From Paracoccaceae bacterium (GTDB lineage Bacteria; Pseudomonadota; Alphaproteobacteria; Rhodobacterales; Rhodobacteraceae), in the NCBI GenBank assembly GCA_014323795.1, contig JACONK010000007.1, positions 36,831-100,830 on the forward strand: a stretch of DNA of 64,000 bases, read 5' to 3'. The notes beneath the pieces were generated by a model. That model saw nothing but the letters and a program-made list of their open reading frames with translations. It had not been told where the DNA came from and searched no databases. Of the stretch, positions 34,901 to 42,983 are shown in pieces. The stretch's first letter is position 1, and every line of letters begins with the position of its first letter. A program made the position numbers and the translations under genes.

Positions 34901-36453
34901 TGGGCCAGACTATTGACCACTGGCTGGCGACACATGCGGCACACCAGCCGGATCACCCGGCACTGATTGTGGGCTGCAACCGCTGGACCTATGGGGAGCT
35001 GAACCGGTGGGTGAACCGCATGGCGGCAGGTCTTGCGCTCAGCCTTGGCATCGGCCGCGGGGATCGAATCGCGTTCCTGGGCCACAACAGTGCGGAAGAG
35101 ATAGCCTTGTTTTTTGCCGCCGCCCGGCTCGGTGCCATCGTGGTGCCGCTCAACTGGCGGCTCGCGGCCGGGGAGCTCGGCCATATAATTCACAACGCAG
35201 GGATCAGCGCACTGCTGCACGGCCCGGAAATGGCCGGGATGGCGGTGAATCTTGCAGCCGGTGCCGGCACCAGGGCAACAGATATCAGCGCACCGGAACT
35301 GGCGGCAGACCCGTCCGCCGACCTGCCCGCCGCAGCACCGGGCGACCCGTTCCTGATCATCTACACGTCAGGCACCACGGGCCATCCCAAAGGGGCGGTG
35401 CTGACGCAGGAGGCGGTTTTCTGGAACGCGCTCACCAGCCGCCATGCCCATGATTTTTCACCGAAGGATCACATCCTGAACATGCTGCCGCTTTTCCACG
35501 CGGGCGGCATCAACATCCAGATGATGCCCTGCTTTTATGTTGGCGGAACTGTAACCCTGATGCCCGCCTTTGACCCGTCTGTCGCGCTTTCGGCGTTCGA
35601 AACAGGCGGTATCACGGTGGCACTGGTGGTGCCGACCATCATGCGTGCGCTCTTTGATCACCCGGATTGGGAGGCCGCCAAACTGCCGCATGTACGCCTG
35701 CTGGCGATCGGATCCACCGATGTGCCCGTGGATATTATTGAGGCCGTACACGCCCGCAACATTCCCATGATCCAGATCTACGGTGCCACGGAAACCGGCC
35801 CGGTGACCAGCTACCAGCGCGCAGCGGAGGCACGGGCCACAGCCGGGTCCGTCGGGCGTGCCGGGCTGCATGTGGCCATCCGCATCGTTGACGAAACCGG
35901 GCGCGATTGTGCGATGGATGAACCGGGCGAGATCCGGGTCAAATCTCCCGGCACCTTTTCGCATTACTGGCAAAATACCGAAGCCACGGATGCAGCCATC
36001 GCGGACGGCTGGTTTTGCACGGGCGACGTGGCACGACGCGATGCGTACGGGCTGCTGTGGTTTGTCGGCCGGCTAAAGCACGTGATCATCTCGGGCGGGG
36101 AAAATATCTATCCGGCGGAGCTGGAACGCATCCTTTCCCCCCTGCCCGGCGTGACAGAGCTTGCTGTCGTCGGGCGGCAGGATAACCGCTGGGGAGAAAT
36201 CCCGGTCATCGTCGCGGTGGCAGGCCCGGACGGCCCCGACAGGGACACCCTGCTGAAGGCCTGCATCGGCAGGGTCGCACACTTCAAACTGCCCAGGGAC
36301 GTTGTTTTCACCGATGCCCTGCCCCGCAACGCGCTCGGCAAGGTGATGTTTGATGAGGTGAAAAATCTTGCCAGCAAAAAACAGGGTCACGCCATCTGCG
36401 CCGCTTCTGCAGCTGATAAACGGGGAGACGGGCCCGGCGTGGATTTTCGCTGA
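34900..36453 (+). CDS. AMP-forming acyl/aryl-CoA ligase of the NicX operon
   Basis: The 517-residue ligase has IIYTSGTTGHPKGAVLTQEA near residue 155, LPLFHAGGINIQMMP, YGATETGPVTSYQ, WFCTGDVARRDAYGLLWFVG and the C-terminal Lys region LPRNALGKVMFDEVKN, all as in class I adenylating enzymes. The start MGQTIDHWLATHAAHQPDHP is normal. Its ATG overlaps the flavoprotein stop codon (TGATG), which puts it in the same transcript. In the operon it would make the CoA ester on which the flavoprotein and hydrolase act. Acid specificity cannot be read from sequence. No transporter or regulator is attached to the operon. Confidence 0.92.
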   Translation: MGQTIDHWLATHAAHQPDHPALIVGCNRWTYGELNRWVNRMAAGLALSLGIGRGDRIAFLGHNSAEEIALFFAAARLGAIVVPLNWRLAAGELGHIIHNAGISALLHGPEMAGMAVNLAAGAGTRATDISAPELAADPSADLPAAAPGDPFLIIYTSGTTGHPKGAVLTQEAVFWNALTSRHAHDFSPKDHILNMLPLFHAGGINIQMMPCFYVGGTVTLMPAFDPSVALSAFETGGITVALVVPTIMRALFDHPDWEAAKLPHVRLLAIGSTDVPVDIIEAVHARNIPMIQIYGATETGPVTSYQRAAEARATAGSVGRAGLHVAIRIVDETGRDCAMDEPGEIRVKSPGTFSHYWQNTEATDAAIADGWFCTGDVARRDAYGLLWFVGRLKHVIISGGENIYPAELERILSPLPGVTELAVVGRQDNRWGEIPVIVAVAGPDGPDRDTLLKACIGRVAHFKLPRDVVFTDALPRNALGKVMFDEVKNLASKKQGHAICAASAADKRGDGPGVDFR

Positions 36454-36585
36454 AACTGACCAAATCAGCGGCAGCGGTCCCGCAACCCATGCAAACCCGG
36501 AAATACCCGGTTTCGAAAAGGTGGCAGACGTGCGGATTTTCGGCTAACAGGCACCGCACAATGTTCCAGGTGGAAGTCAGAACCA

Positions 36586-37275
36586 TTGGCACACAGGATT
36601 TTTCGCTGCCGCAGACATGCCGGGGAAGAACTGCATGGGCATCTGGCGCAGGTCTCGCCGCTCTTTTGGGCAACCAAATATGCCATGGATCTCACTGTAT
36701 CCCTGGCGCTTTTACCAATACTGCTTGTGTGCATGGTGTTCCTGCTGGTCTGTAACCCCTTTTGGAATCCGGGTCCGATGATCTTTTCCCAGGATCGTAT
36801 GGGACGCGATGGCCGGATATTCCGCATGTTCAAGTTTCGCACCATGACCGGCATCTGGCAGGGCCATATGTTTGAAAAAGACGACATTGTCCGGGTAAGC
36901 CGCCTAGGGGCCTTCATGCGCCGGACCCGGATTGACGAACTGCCCCAGATCCTGAATGTGCTTCTGGGGCAGATGTCGGTCATCGGACCGCGCCCGGAAC
37001 AACCGGAGTTCACCCGTCAATATATCGATCATATTCCCGGCTTTGAACTGCGCCTCTCGGTCAAACCGGGTATCAGCGGCCTGGCGCAGGTGAAGCTGGG
37101 CTATACCGACACCATTGCCGGGGCGGCACACAAACTGCGCTGGGACCTGATTTATATGTCACGGCTTGGCGTCGGGACGGAATGCTACATCATTGCGCGT
37201 ACGGCAGCCTTGGTCTTTCGCCGCCTGGCCCGCACAATTACCACCCGCATCCCCCTGGGCCGCAATGCGCGCTAG
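36586..37275 (+). CDS. Bacterial sugar transferase (undecaprenyl-phosphate glycosyl-1-phosphate transferase)
   Basis: This protein of up to 229 residues belongs to the ExoY/WcaJ family, which starts exopolysaccharide or capsule repeat units by placing a sugar-1-phosphate on undecaprenyl phosphate. It has one N-terminal membrane segment (LTVSLALLPILLVCMVFLLV), then PMIFSQDRMGRDGRIFRMFK, FRTM, RLGAFMRRTRIDELPQILNV, LLGQMSVIGPRPEQP and KPGISGLAQVKLGY, the standard motif order. The start is uncertain: the frame opens at a TTG (36586); an internal ATG (36685) would trim the pre-helix part. It opens the polysaccharide region. Confidence 0.9.
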   Translation: MAHRIFRCRRHAGEELHGHLAQVSPLFWATKYAMDLTVSLALLPILLVCMVFLLVCNPFWNPGPMIFSQDRMGRDGRIFRMFKFRTMTGIWQGHMFEKDDIVRVSRLGAFMRRTRIDELPQILNVLLGQMSVIGPRPEQPEFTRQYIDHIPGFELRLSVKPGISGLAQVKLGYTDTIAGAAHKLRWDLIYMSRLGVGTECYIIARTAALVFRRLARTITTRIPLGRNAR

Positions 37276-37303
37276 GCGCGAAGCCCGGTCAGACAATCCC
37301 GCC

Positions 37304-37366
37304 ATTTCCCGGGCCCGCGATTTCCCGGGCCCGCGATTTCCCGGGCCCGCGATTTCCCGGGTTCAC
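37304..37366. repeat. 16-nt GC-rich direct repeat, nearly four copies
   Basis: The unit ATTTCCCGGGCCCGCG occurs at 37304, 37320 and 37336 exactly and at 37352 as a truncated copy. Each unit contains the palindromes CCCGGG and GGGCCC, so the array can fold in several ways. It lies about 30 bases after the sugar transferase stop. The remaining spacer to 37660 shows no gene. The array is not followed by a T tract, so I do not call it a terminator. Confidence 0.9.
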
Positions 37367-37660
37367 AGAAATATCGGTAAAACCGGACATGGATTCGCGG
37401 GGCACACGTGCGGGGGTAAAACCTTATTTTCAGTCCGGGCATCGGGAAACGGCAACCGGAATCCGCGCCACACCCGCGACAGAAGTCTGGCCCCCATCCT
37501 GCCGCAGCCCCTGACCGGGCACCGGTTGCGCCATCCGTGGCAACCCGAATCGAGCCCGCAACCGGAAAAGGATGTGGCGGGATCGATAGTGCGCAGGGCC
37601 GATTCGTGACTTGCCCTGCCATGTCAGGACGATTGCCCCGCGGCACATGGCTGTGGCGCA

Positions 37661-38788
37661 CTATTGCACCGAATTGCTGATCCGAAGGGCATCCGAGAAT
37701 ATGCCTATGATCGTGCTTGCCGATACGGTGGCAGCTTCTGTTACGAGCACCGTATCCCTGGGCATGATGTGGAATTTGCCCGCCGAAAACAGGCCATCCG
37801 CCCGCGTAAGATCAACCGTGAAGATCGTGCGCCGGTGTTGTGGCTCCCCTTCCCCTGCCAACGGTGTATCATATTCGCGAAGGATCAGAATGTTCCCGGG
37901 GTTGGCGCGGGCGTCGGACAGCCCTGACATCATTGCCATTGCATCCAGGGCCGAAACCACCTCCTGGTCAAAAGGGATGATCGCTTCCTGGCCGGAAGCT
38001 CCAAGGGCGCGGAAGTACCGATCATCATCTTCCACAAACAGTTTGTCACGCCCCCGGACAACCGCGTCAAGCCGGGGGTTGTCATAAAGCGAGGCAAGCG
38101 ATGTTCTGTAGACCTGCCCGGATCGTATCAGGCTGACCTGTGGGTTCATGGTACTGCTCACCCCCCCGGCCTGCGCAATCAGCCCCAGAACGGAATTTTG
38201 CCCGTCCGGATCCTCAAGCGGGTATGAACCCGGGCTTGAGACCCCGCCAACCATATCCACCTTTTGGCGGGCACCCGGTACCATGGCCAGCTGCACCTGG
38301 GCAGAAGGCGCAATATCTTCCATCCGGCTTTGGATATGCAGGCGCGCCTGTTCCGGGGTCTTGCCGCCGATATCGACCCTGCCGACATAGGGAATGAATA
38401 TATGGCCATCACGACCGACAACCATGTTTTGCAGTGCGGTGCTCTTCTGTTCGGGGGCCGTCAACAGTGAATTGGCCTCACTGTCCCATATCACCAGATT
38501 CACCTGGTCCCCCGGCTGGATGGTTTGTGCTTCGGTCCCGGTATGGCTGATCCAGGGGCGGGGAACGAACATCTGCCTGTTCCAGGCCGCAATACGCGGC
38601 AGCTCGTCGCGGGTCACCGGATAGACAGAAAAATCATCGGGTGTGGCGCGGTTTTGCGCAAGAATTTCGGACTTCAGCGCCGCACCGCGAGGGATAGCCG
38701 TGCAAGACCCCAAAAGAAACACAACGCCAAGGCCAAAGGCAACAACCGTCGCAAAACGCGATGCGTTATAATTTACAGGCAGACACAT
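37661..38788 (-). CDS. Polysaccharide export lipoprotein (Wza/GumB type)
   Basis: The 375-residue protein has a lipoprotein signal, FGLGVVFLLGSCTAIPRG, with Cys29 as the lipidation site. The Poly_export domain follows, from about residue 90: QTIQPGDQVNLVIWDSEANS, VGRDGHIFIPYVGRVDIGGK and TPEQARLHIQSRM. SLBB-type segments such as VDMVGGVSSPGSYPLEDPDG and a C-terminal region follow. Outer-membrane proteins of this kind form the export channel for exopolysaccharide or capsule. It is divergent from the yjbH operon across about 255 bases. Confidence 0.92.
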   Translation of the reverse strand: MCLPVNYNASRFATVVAFGLGVVFLLGSCTAIPRGAALKSEILAQNRATPDDFSVYPVTRDELPRIAAWNRQMFVPRPWISHTGTEAQTIQPGDQVNLVIWDSEANSLLTAPEQKSTALQNMVVGRDGHIFIPYVGRVDIGGKTPEQARLHIQSRMEDIAPSAQVQLAMVPGARQKVDMVGGVSSPGSYPLEDPDGQNSVLGLIAQAGGVSSTMNPQVSLIRSGQVYRTSLASLYDNPRLDAVVRGRDKLFVEDDDRYFRALGASGQEAIIPFDQEVVSALDAMAMMSGLSDARANPGNILILREYDTPLAGEGEPQHRRTIFTVDLTRADGLFSAGKFHIMPRDTVLVTEAATVSASTIIGIFSDALRISNSVQ

Positions 38789-39043
38789 TCAACCCCTCGA
38801 AACGTCTTTTTTCGCAGCCCGGCAGACAATAGGCAGTTGCCCTGGCCAGTCAACCGGCTTTTTTTTATTTTATCAGCCGCTTCCCGCCTGGCCTGTCATC
38901 CGGGTTGCAGCCCGATATCCTGCCGGGCAATTGCCAACACTTGAAGCTGAACCGTATTTGAATTATGGCCATGGGAAATCAGGGAATAACATGCTTCGGA
39001 ACGGTTTAATCGGAACAGGGGCCAGACCCGGGGTGGCCACAGT

Positions 39044-41191
39044 ATGCGCACACTGACAGCAGCAATATGGGCATGGGCCGCCACCACGATGCTATGGGTC
39101 GTTCCATCCCTGGCACAGGGCCAGGCGGCACCGCTGTATGAAAATCCGCCGGGGCCCGCGCTGAACCTCTACGGGGCGACCGGGCTGATCGATATGCCCA
39201 CGGCCGAACACCAGGAACCGGACACAATCAACACCACGGTTTCCTATATGGGGGGGCCCGCCACCACGGTGCGGACCACGGTAACCTTTCAGATAACCGA
39301 TCGGCTCTCCGGTTCGTTTCGCTACTCATCCATCGATAACTACAACCTGCCCGGCAACAGCACCCTCACCCGGTTTGACCGCAGTTTTGACCTGCGCTAC
39401 CGGGTGCTGGATGAAGGGCACCGGCTGCCCGCAATCACCGTAGGGCTGCAGGATTTTGCGGGCACCGGGATATTTGCCGGGGAATATATTGTGGCCACCA
39501 AAAAGATAACCCCGGAACTGAATCTGACAGCCGGGCTGGGATGGGGGCGGCTGGCAGGCGACAGCGGGGCCGCCAGGAACCGGCGCGACATCGGGCGCGG
39601 CGGCGTGCCCAGGGCCGGGCACTGGTTTCGCGGGGCGGTCCGGCCCTTTGGCGGGCTGGAATGGATTACCCCGATCAGCGGGCTGTCCTTCAAGGCGGAA
39701 TATTCGTCCGATACCTTTGCCGTTGAGCGGGAGCGCGGCGGGTTCCGGCACCGTTCCCCCATCAATACCGGGCTGGAATGGAACCGGGGCGGGGCTGTCA
39801 CTTACGGGCTTTACCACTTGCACGGCTCATCCCTGGTGTTTCGCGCCTCCCTGTCGTTCAATCCGCGCCGGGCACCCGCGCCCTCGGGGCTGGAAAAGGC
39901 CCCGACACCGGTTTTTGCCCGCCCCCGGCTGCAGCCCGGCTGGCGGTTTGACACCGGCTGGAAAAACCGGCCCGGGATCAACGCCATGGTACGCAAGGAT
40001 ATCCAAGATCATCTGAAGCCCATGAAACTGCAGATTACCGCACTCAAAATCACCGAAGATACGGCCACGGTTTATCTGCGCAACCCCACCTACCGGATTC
40101 CGGCACAGGCCGTCGGTCGTGCTGCCCGGGCCCTGAGCCGGGCAACCCCGGCATCGGTCAATTTTTTCCGCATCATCCTCACGGCCCGGGGGCTGCCGGT
40201 AACAAGCGTCACGATCCGCCGATCTGATCTGGAATCCCTGGAATATGATCCGGACGGGGCGGAAAACCTGTTGGCGCGCGCCCGGATCACCGATGCCCCG
40301 GCCCGCCCCCCGGACGGGCTGGAATATGCGGATGGCCGGTTTCCGCGGTTGCGCTGGTTCGTCACTTCCAGCCTGCGCACCAGTTACTTTGATCCGGACG
40401 CACCGGTCCGGGTGGAGCTGGGTATCCGGGCCGGGGCCGCATATCATATTGCCCCGGGCCTGTCGGTATCCGGATCAATCCTGAAACCGCTGGCAGGCAA
40501 TCTTGATAATATCACGCGCGGGGCGAATACGAGCCCGGGGGTGCCACAGGTGCGTTCGCTGTCGGCGCGCTATTTCGCCGAACAGGGACCGATCCTGGAA
40601 CGGCTGACGGGCGATTACCTGTTCAAACTGCGCCCGGATATCTATGGGCGTGTCAGCGGGGGCCTTTTTGAGACCCAATACGGCGGTGTTTCGGCGGAAA
40701 TCCTGTGGAACCCCGCCAACACCGGGTTTGCGCTGGGGGCAGAACTGAATTACGTGCAGCAGCGTGATTTTGAGCAACGCTTTGGCTTTCGCGACTACAG
40801 GGTGTTGACCGGTCATGTGTCGGGCTATTGGGATTGGGACAACGGCTTTGCCGGGCAGGTTGATGTTGGCCGTTACCTGGCAGGCGATGCGGGTGCCACC
40901 TTCACGCTGAACCGCCGGTTCCGCAACGGCTGGAAGGTCGGTGCGTTTTTTACCCTGACAGATATGCGGGCCGAAGATTTTGGCGAAGGCAGTTTTGACA
41001 AGGGCATCACCCTGACACTCCCGCTGAGCTGGGGCATCGGCACCGCATCCAGGACCGGCTATACCACAGTGCTCCGCCCCCTGACCCGGGACGGGGGGGC
41101 GCGGGTTGCGGTGAAAAACCGGCTGTATCCGGCAATCCGGGAGGCGGACAGCCGCGCCATCACCCGCACCTGGGGAAGGGTTTGGCGATGA
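39044..41191 (+). CDS. yjbH: YjbH-like outer-membrane exopolysaccharide protein
   Basis: The 715-residue protein has a signal peptide (AAIWAWAATTMLWVVPSLAQ) and opens the mature part with PALNLYGATGLIDMPTAEHQ, the diagnostic YjbH/GfcD start. It has long amphipathic beta-rich stretches such as WKVGAFFTLTDMRAEDFGEG, and ends in the family-typical SWGIGTASRTGYTTVLRPLT. In E. coli yjbEFGH and gfcABCD work in exopolysaccharide or group 4 capsule secretion. G7 tracts occur at 39250-39256 and 41093-41099 without breaking the frame. Its TGA overlaps the ATG of yjbF. Confidence 0.92.
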   Translation: MRTLTAAIWAWAATTMLWVVPSLAQGQAAPLYENPPGPALNLYGATGLIDMPTAEHQEPDTINTTVSYMGGPATTVRTTVTFQITDRLSGSFRYSSIDNYNLPGNSTLTRFDRSFDLRYRVLDEGHRLPAITVGLQDFAGTGIFAGEYIVATKKITPELNLTAGLGWGRLAGDSGAARNRRDIGRGGVPRAGHWFRGAVRPFGGLEWITPISGLSFKAEYSSDTFAVERERGGFRHRSPINTGLEWNRGGAVTYGLYHLHGSSLVFRASLSFNPRRAPAPSGLEKAPTPVFARPRLQPGWRFDTGWKNRPGINAMVRKDIQDHLKPMKLQITALKITEDTATVYLRNPTYRIPAQAVGRAARALSRATPASVNFFRIILTARGLPVTSVTIRRSDLESLEYDPDGAENLLARARITDAPARPPDGLEYADGRFPRLRWFVTSSLRTSYFDPDAPVRVELGIRAGAAYHIAPGLSVSGSILKPLAGNLDNITRGANTSPGVPQVRSLSARYFAEQGPILERLTGDYLFKLRPDIYGRVSGGLFETQYGGVSAEILWNPANTGFALGAELNYVQQRDFEQRFGFRDYRVLTGHVSGYWDWDNGFAGQVDVGRYLAGDAGATFTLNRRFRNGWKVGAFFTLTDMRAEDFGEGSFDKGITLTLPLSWGIGTASRTGYTTVLRPLTRDGGARVAVKNRLYPAIREADSRAITRTWGRVWR

Positions 41192-41865
41192 TACCCCGTT
41201 TTATCGGTCTTTGCCTGTCGGCACTTGTCCTGGCCGGGTGCGGTTCCAACAGCACGGAGACAGAGGTGACAAAAGCCCTGCGGGAGCTGGTGCAAAGGCC
41301 GGCAAAAAAACGCGCCGAGGCGGAAGGCCGGAAAGCGGTTTTATCAATTACCCGGGCTGTTGTGGATGCCGCCGCCGTATCCCTTATCCGCGTGCGTCTG
41401 GAAGGCACCGGTGCGGTGTCAACGATGACCGTCATTGACGTGAAAGATAACGGTTCAGCCTGGGCCGGGCCGGACGGGGGTGTGCTTTATTTTCGCAACG
41501 GTGTGCTTTTTGGCAGCCGCGGCCTGGGCCAGGATTTGATGACCATGGCAGCCCCCCCCCTGGCCAGGGAAATCGCCGATGGCCACAGCCGGCGCCGCTA
41601 TCGCTACCTGGACGGGGATGAGCTTCTGGTCACGCTGCATGTCGCCTGCCACACCCGCATCGAAGGCCCGCGCCGCCTGACGATTCTGGGCCGCAGTTTT
41701 CAGACGGAGGCGGTTTTTCAACGCTGTGAGGGGGACCGCGCCCTGGCGTTTGAAAACCGCTATTGGGTGCTGCCCGGAACCGCACTTGTTATAAAATCGC
41801 AACAGTTTATCGCGCCAAAATTTGGCCGGGCGGACATTGAAACCCTGACCAGGCAGATTCCCTGA
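41188..41865 (+). CDS. yjbF: YjbF family lipoprotein
   Basis: The 225-residue lipoprotein has signal FIGLCLSALVLAGCGSNSTE with lipobox LAGC. The remainder matches YjbF/GfcB: a central GVLYFRNGVLFGSRGLGQDL segment, a YRYLDGDE block, and FENRYWVLPGTALVIKSQQF near the end. It overlaps yjbH by four bases. A C9 tract at 41552-41560 lies in the middle of the gene (GQDLMTMAAPPLAREIA region); slippage by one base would truncate the product. With YjbH and YjbE it forms the conserved exopolysaccharide secretion module, here in order H-F-E. Confidence 0.9.
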   Translation: MIPRFIGLCLSALVLAGCGSNSTETEVTKALRELVQRPAKKRAEAEGRKAVLSITRAVVDAAAVSLIRVRLEGTGAVSTMTVIDVKDNGSAWAGPDGGVLYFRNGVLFGSRGLGQDLMTMAAPPLAREIADGHSRRRYRYLDGDELLVTLHVACHTRIEGPRRLTILGRSFQTEAVFQRCEGDRALAFENRYWVLPGTALVIKSQQFIAPKFGRADIETLTRQIP

Positions 41866-42012
41866 CCGGCTGTTTGCGGTATAAAGGTTTCGCAGGTGCA
41901 ACAGGCCCGCCAGGCCGGCCCCGCACCAGGGGCGGTTGACATTCAGATACGGGGGGCCTAGACTGATTCCCGACACTCATGTCAGACCCTTGCAAACAAC
42001 GGAGCTCACCCC

Positions 42013-42354
42013 ATGACCAAGCCAATGAAATCCGCCGCCCTGGCCTGCGCAATTGCCGCCCTGGCCACCGCCCCCGACGCCCAGACAGAAACCGCCACAG
42101 TGGCCACGACAACGGCAAATACCGCGGCGGCTTCTACTGCCGCAACCACGGCAGGTGTTGCGGGCGGTATTACCGCCGGCACCGCCATTATTGGTGCGGC
42201 AGCGGTCGCCGCTGTTGGCGTAACTGCGATGAGCGGCGGTTCCAACGGAGTTGGAGTTGATGGAGAATCTGGTGATCCGGCCACTGATGTCGTACCTTCC
42301 GGCGGTGATGATGGCGATTCGGGTGATTCCTCCAGTGCGGCCGCGACACAGTAA
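42013..42354 (+). CDS. yjbE: YjbE/GfcA-like Ala/Thr-rich secreted protein
   Basis: The 113-residue protein has a signal peptide (KSAALACAIAALATAPDAQT) followed by an Ala/Thr-rich, then Gly/Ser/Asp-rich region (TATVATTTANTAAASTAATT, ending GDDGDSGDSSSAAATQ). Low-complexity secreted proteins of this kind are the E (GfcA) member of yjbEFGH operons. Sequence similarity is mostly compositional, so the name rests largely on context. A strong terminator follows at 42391. A second, partly identical gene follows after it. Confidence 0.75.
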   Translation: MTKPMKSAALACAIAALATAPDAQTETATVATTTANTAAASTAATTAGVAGGITAGTAIIGAAAVAAVGVTAMSGGSNGVGVDGESGDPATDVVPSGGDDGDSGDSSSAAATQ

Positions 42355-42390
42355 ATCTGACGCGGAGGGCCTGTTGCCGCATTTCACTCT

Positions 42391-42422
42391 CCTGCCGCAC
42401 AGCCGGTGTGCGGCAGGGTTTT
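42391..42422 (+). terminator. Rho-independent terminator after yjbE
   Basis: An 11-base perfect stem, CCTGCCGCACA paired with TGTGCGGCAGG, closes a five-base loop (GCCGG) and is followed by GTTTT. It lies 37 bases after the yjbE stop, ending the yjbH-yjbF-yjbE transcript. Confidence 0.85.
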
Positions 42423-42467
42423 GCGGGCCGGCACGCGGCCCGGAACCGGGCCTGCCCTTGAAAGGCC

Positions 42468-42872
42468 GTGTGCGGCACGAGGTGTCAGGCATGGGCACAT
42501 GGGCAGACCAAGGCCAGGGGCGGCAATCACGCCGCCCTGGCCGGCGTGATTGCCGCCCTGGCCACCGCCCCCGCTGCCCAGACAGAAACCGCCACAGTGG
42601 CCACAACAACGGCAGGTGCCGCGGCGGCACCCGCAGGCATACCAGTGATTGCGGTTATTGCGGCAACCGCAATCGTTGTGGCCCTGCCCGGGACTTCGGA
42701 ACCTCCGTCCGATGAGGCAACAACACCTGCCGTTACAACCGGAACGGTAACGCCCCCGTCTGTTGTGGGAGGTATTACCCCTGGTACAACACCCCCCGTA
42801 TCCACCACTTTGGTTTCCACTGTTATAAATGTGACGACCCCTTCCGGCACAACAGCGGCAACAACCAGGTAA
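42468..42872 (+). CDS. Second YjbE-like protein, partial duplicate of yjbE
   Basis: The 134-residue frame starts at a GTG and has a hydrophobic stretch HAALAGVIAALATAPAAQTE resembling a signal peptide. An Ala/Thr/Pro/Val-rich secreted region then runs through TTPAVTTGTVTPPSVVGGIT to a Thr-rich end. Bases 42549-42614 repeat 42052-42117 of yjbE with only about three differences, covering the signal-peptide end and the TETATVATTT segment; the rest diverges. A 17-base perfect inverted repeat lies exactly at the signal sequence. It may be a functional diverged paralogue or a gene fragment. It has no clear ribosome binding site. Confidence 0.55.
   Translation: MCGTRCQAWAHGQTKARGGNHAALAGVIAALATAPAAQTETATVATTTAGAAAAPAGIPVIAVIAATAIVVALPGTSEPPSDEATTPAVTTGTVTPPSVVGGITPGTTPPVSTTLVSTVINVTTPSGTTAATTR
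42518..42558. repeat. 17-bp perfect inverted repeat with 7-nt loop
   Basis: GGGCGGCAATCACGCCG at 42518-42534 is the exact reverse complement of 42542-42558; the loop is CCCTGGC. The right arm belongs to the sequence shared with yjbE, so the left arm looks like an inverted copy created at the duplication boundary. No T tract follows, so it is not a typical terminator. Confidence 0.9.
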
Positions 42873-42891
42873 TGTATAAATTGCAGGTTTC

Positions 42892-42901
42892 GGGGGGGGG
42901 G
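42892..42901 (+). repeat. G10 homopolymer upstream of sqdB
   Basis: Ten consecutive G bases lie 82 bases before the sqdB start, in the spacer that should hold its promoter. Tracts this long change length readily by slippage. Effect on sqdB expression is unknown. Confidence 0.7.
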
Positions 42902-42983
42902 CGGCCCTTCCCATACGGCGGCAAAAGGTATAGATGGCAGCGACTGCAATTTGCCGATTCCCTGAAATGACTGCGGAGACACT

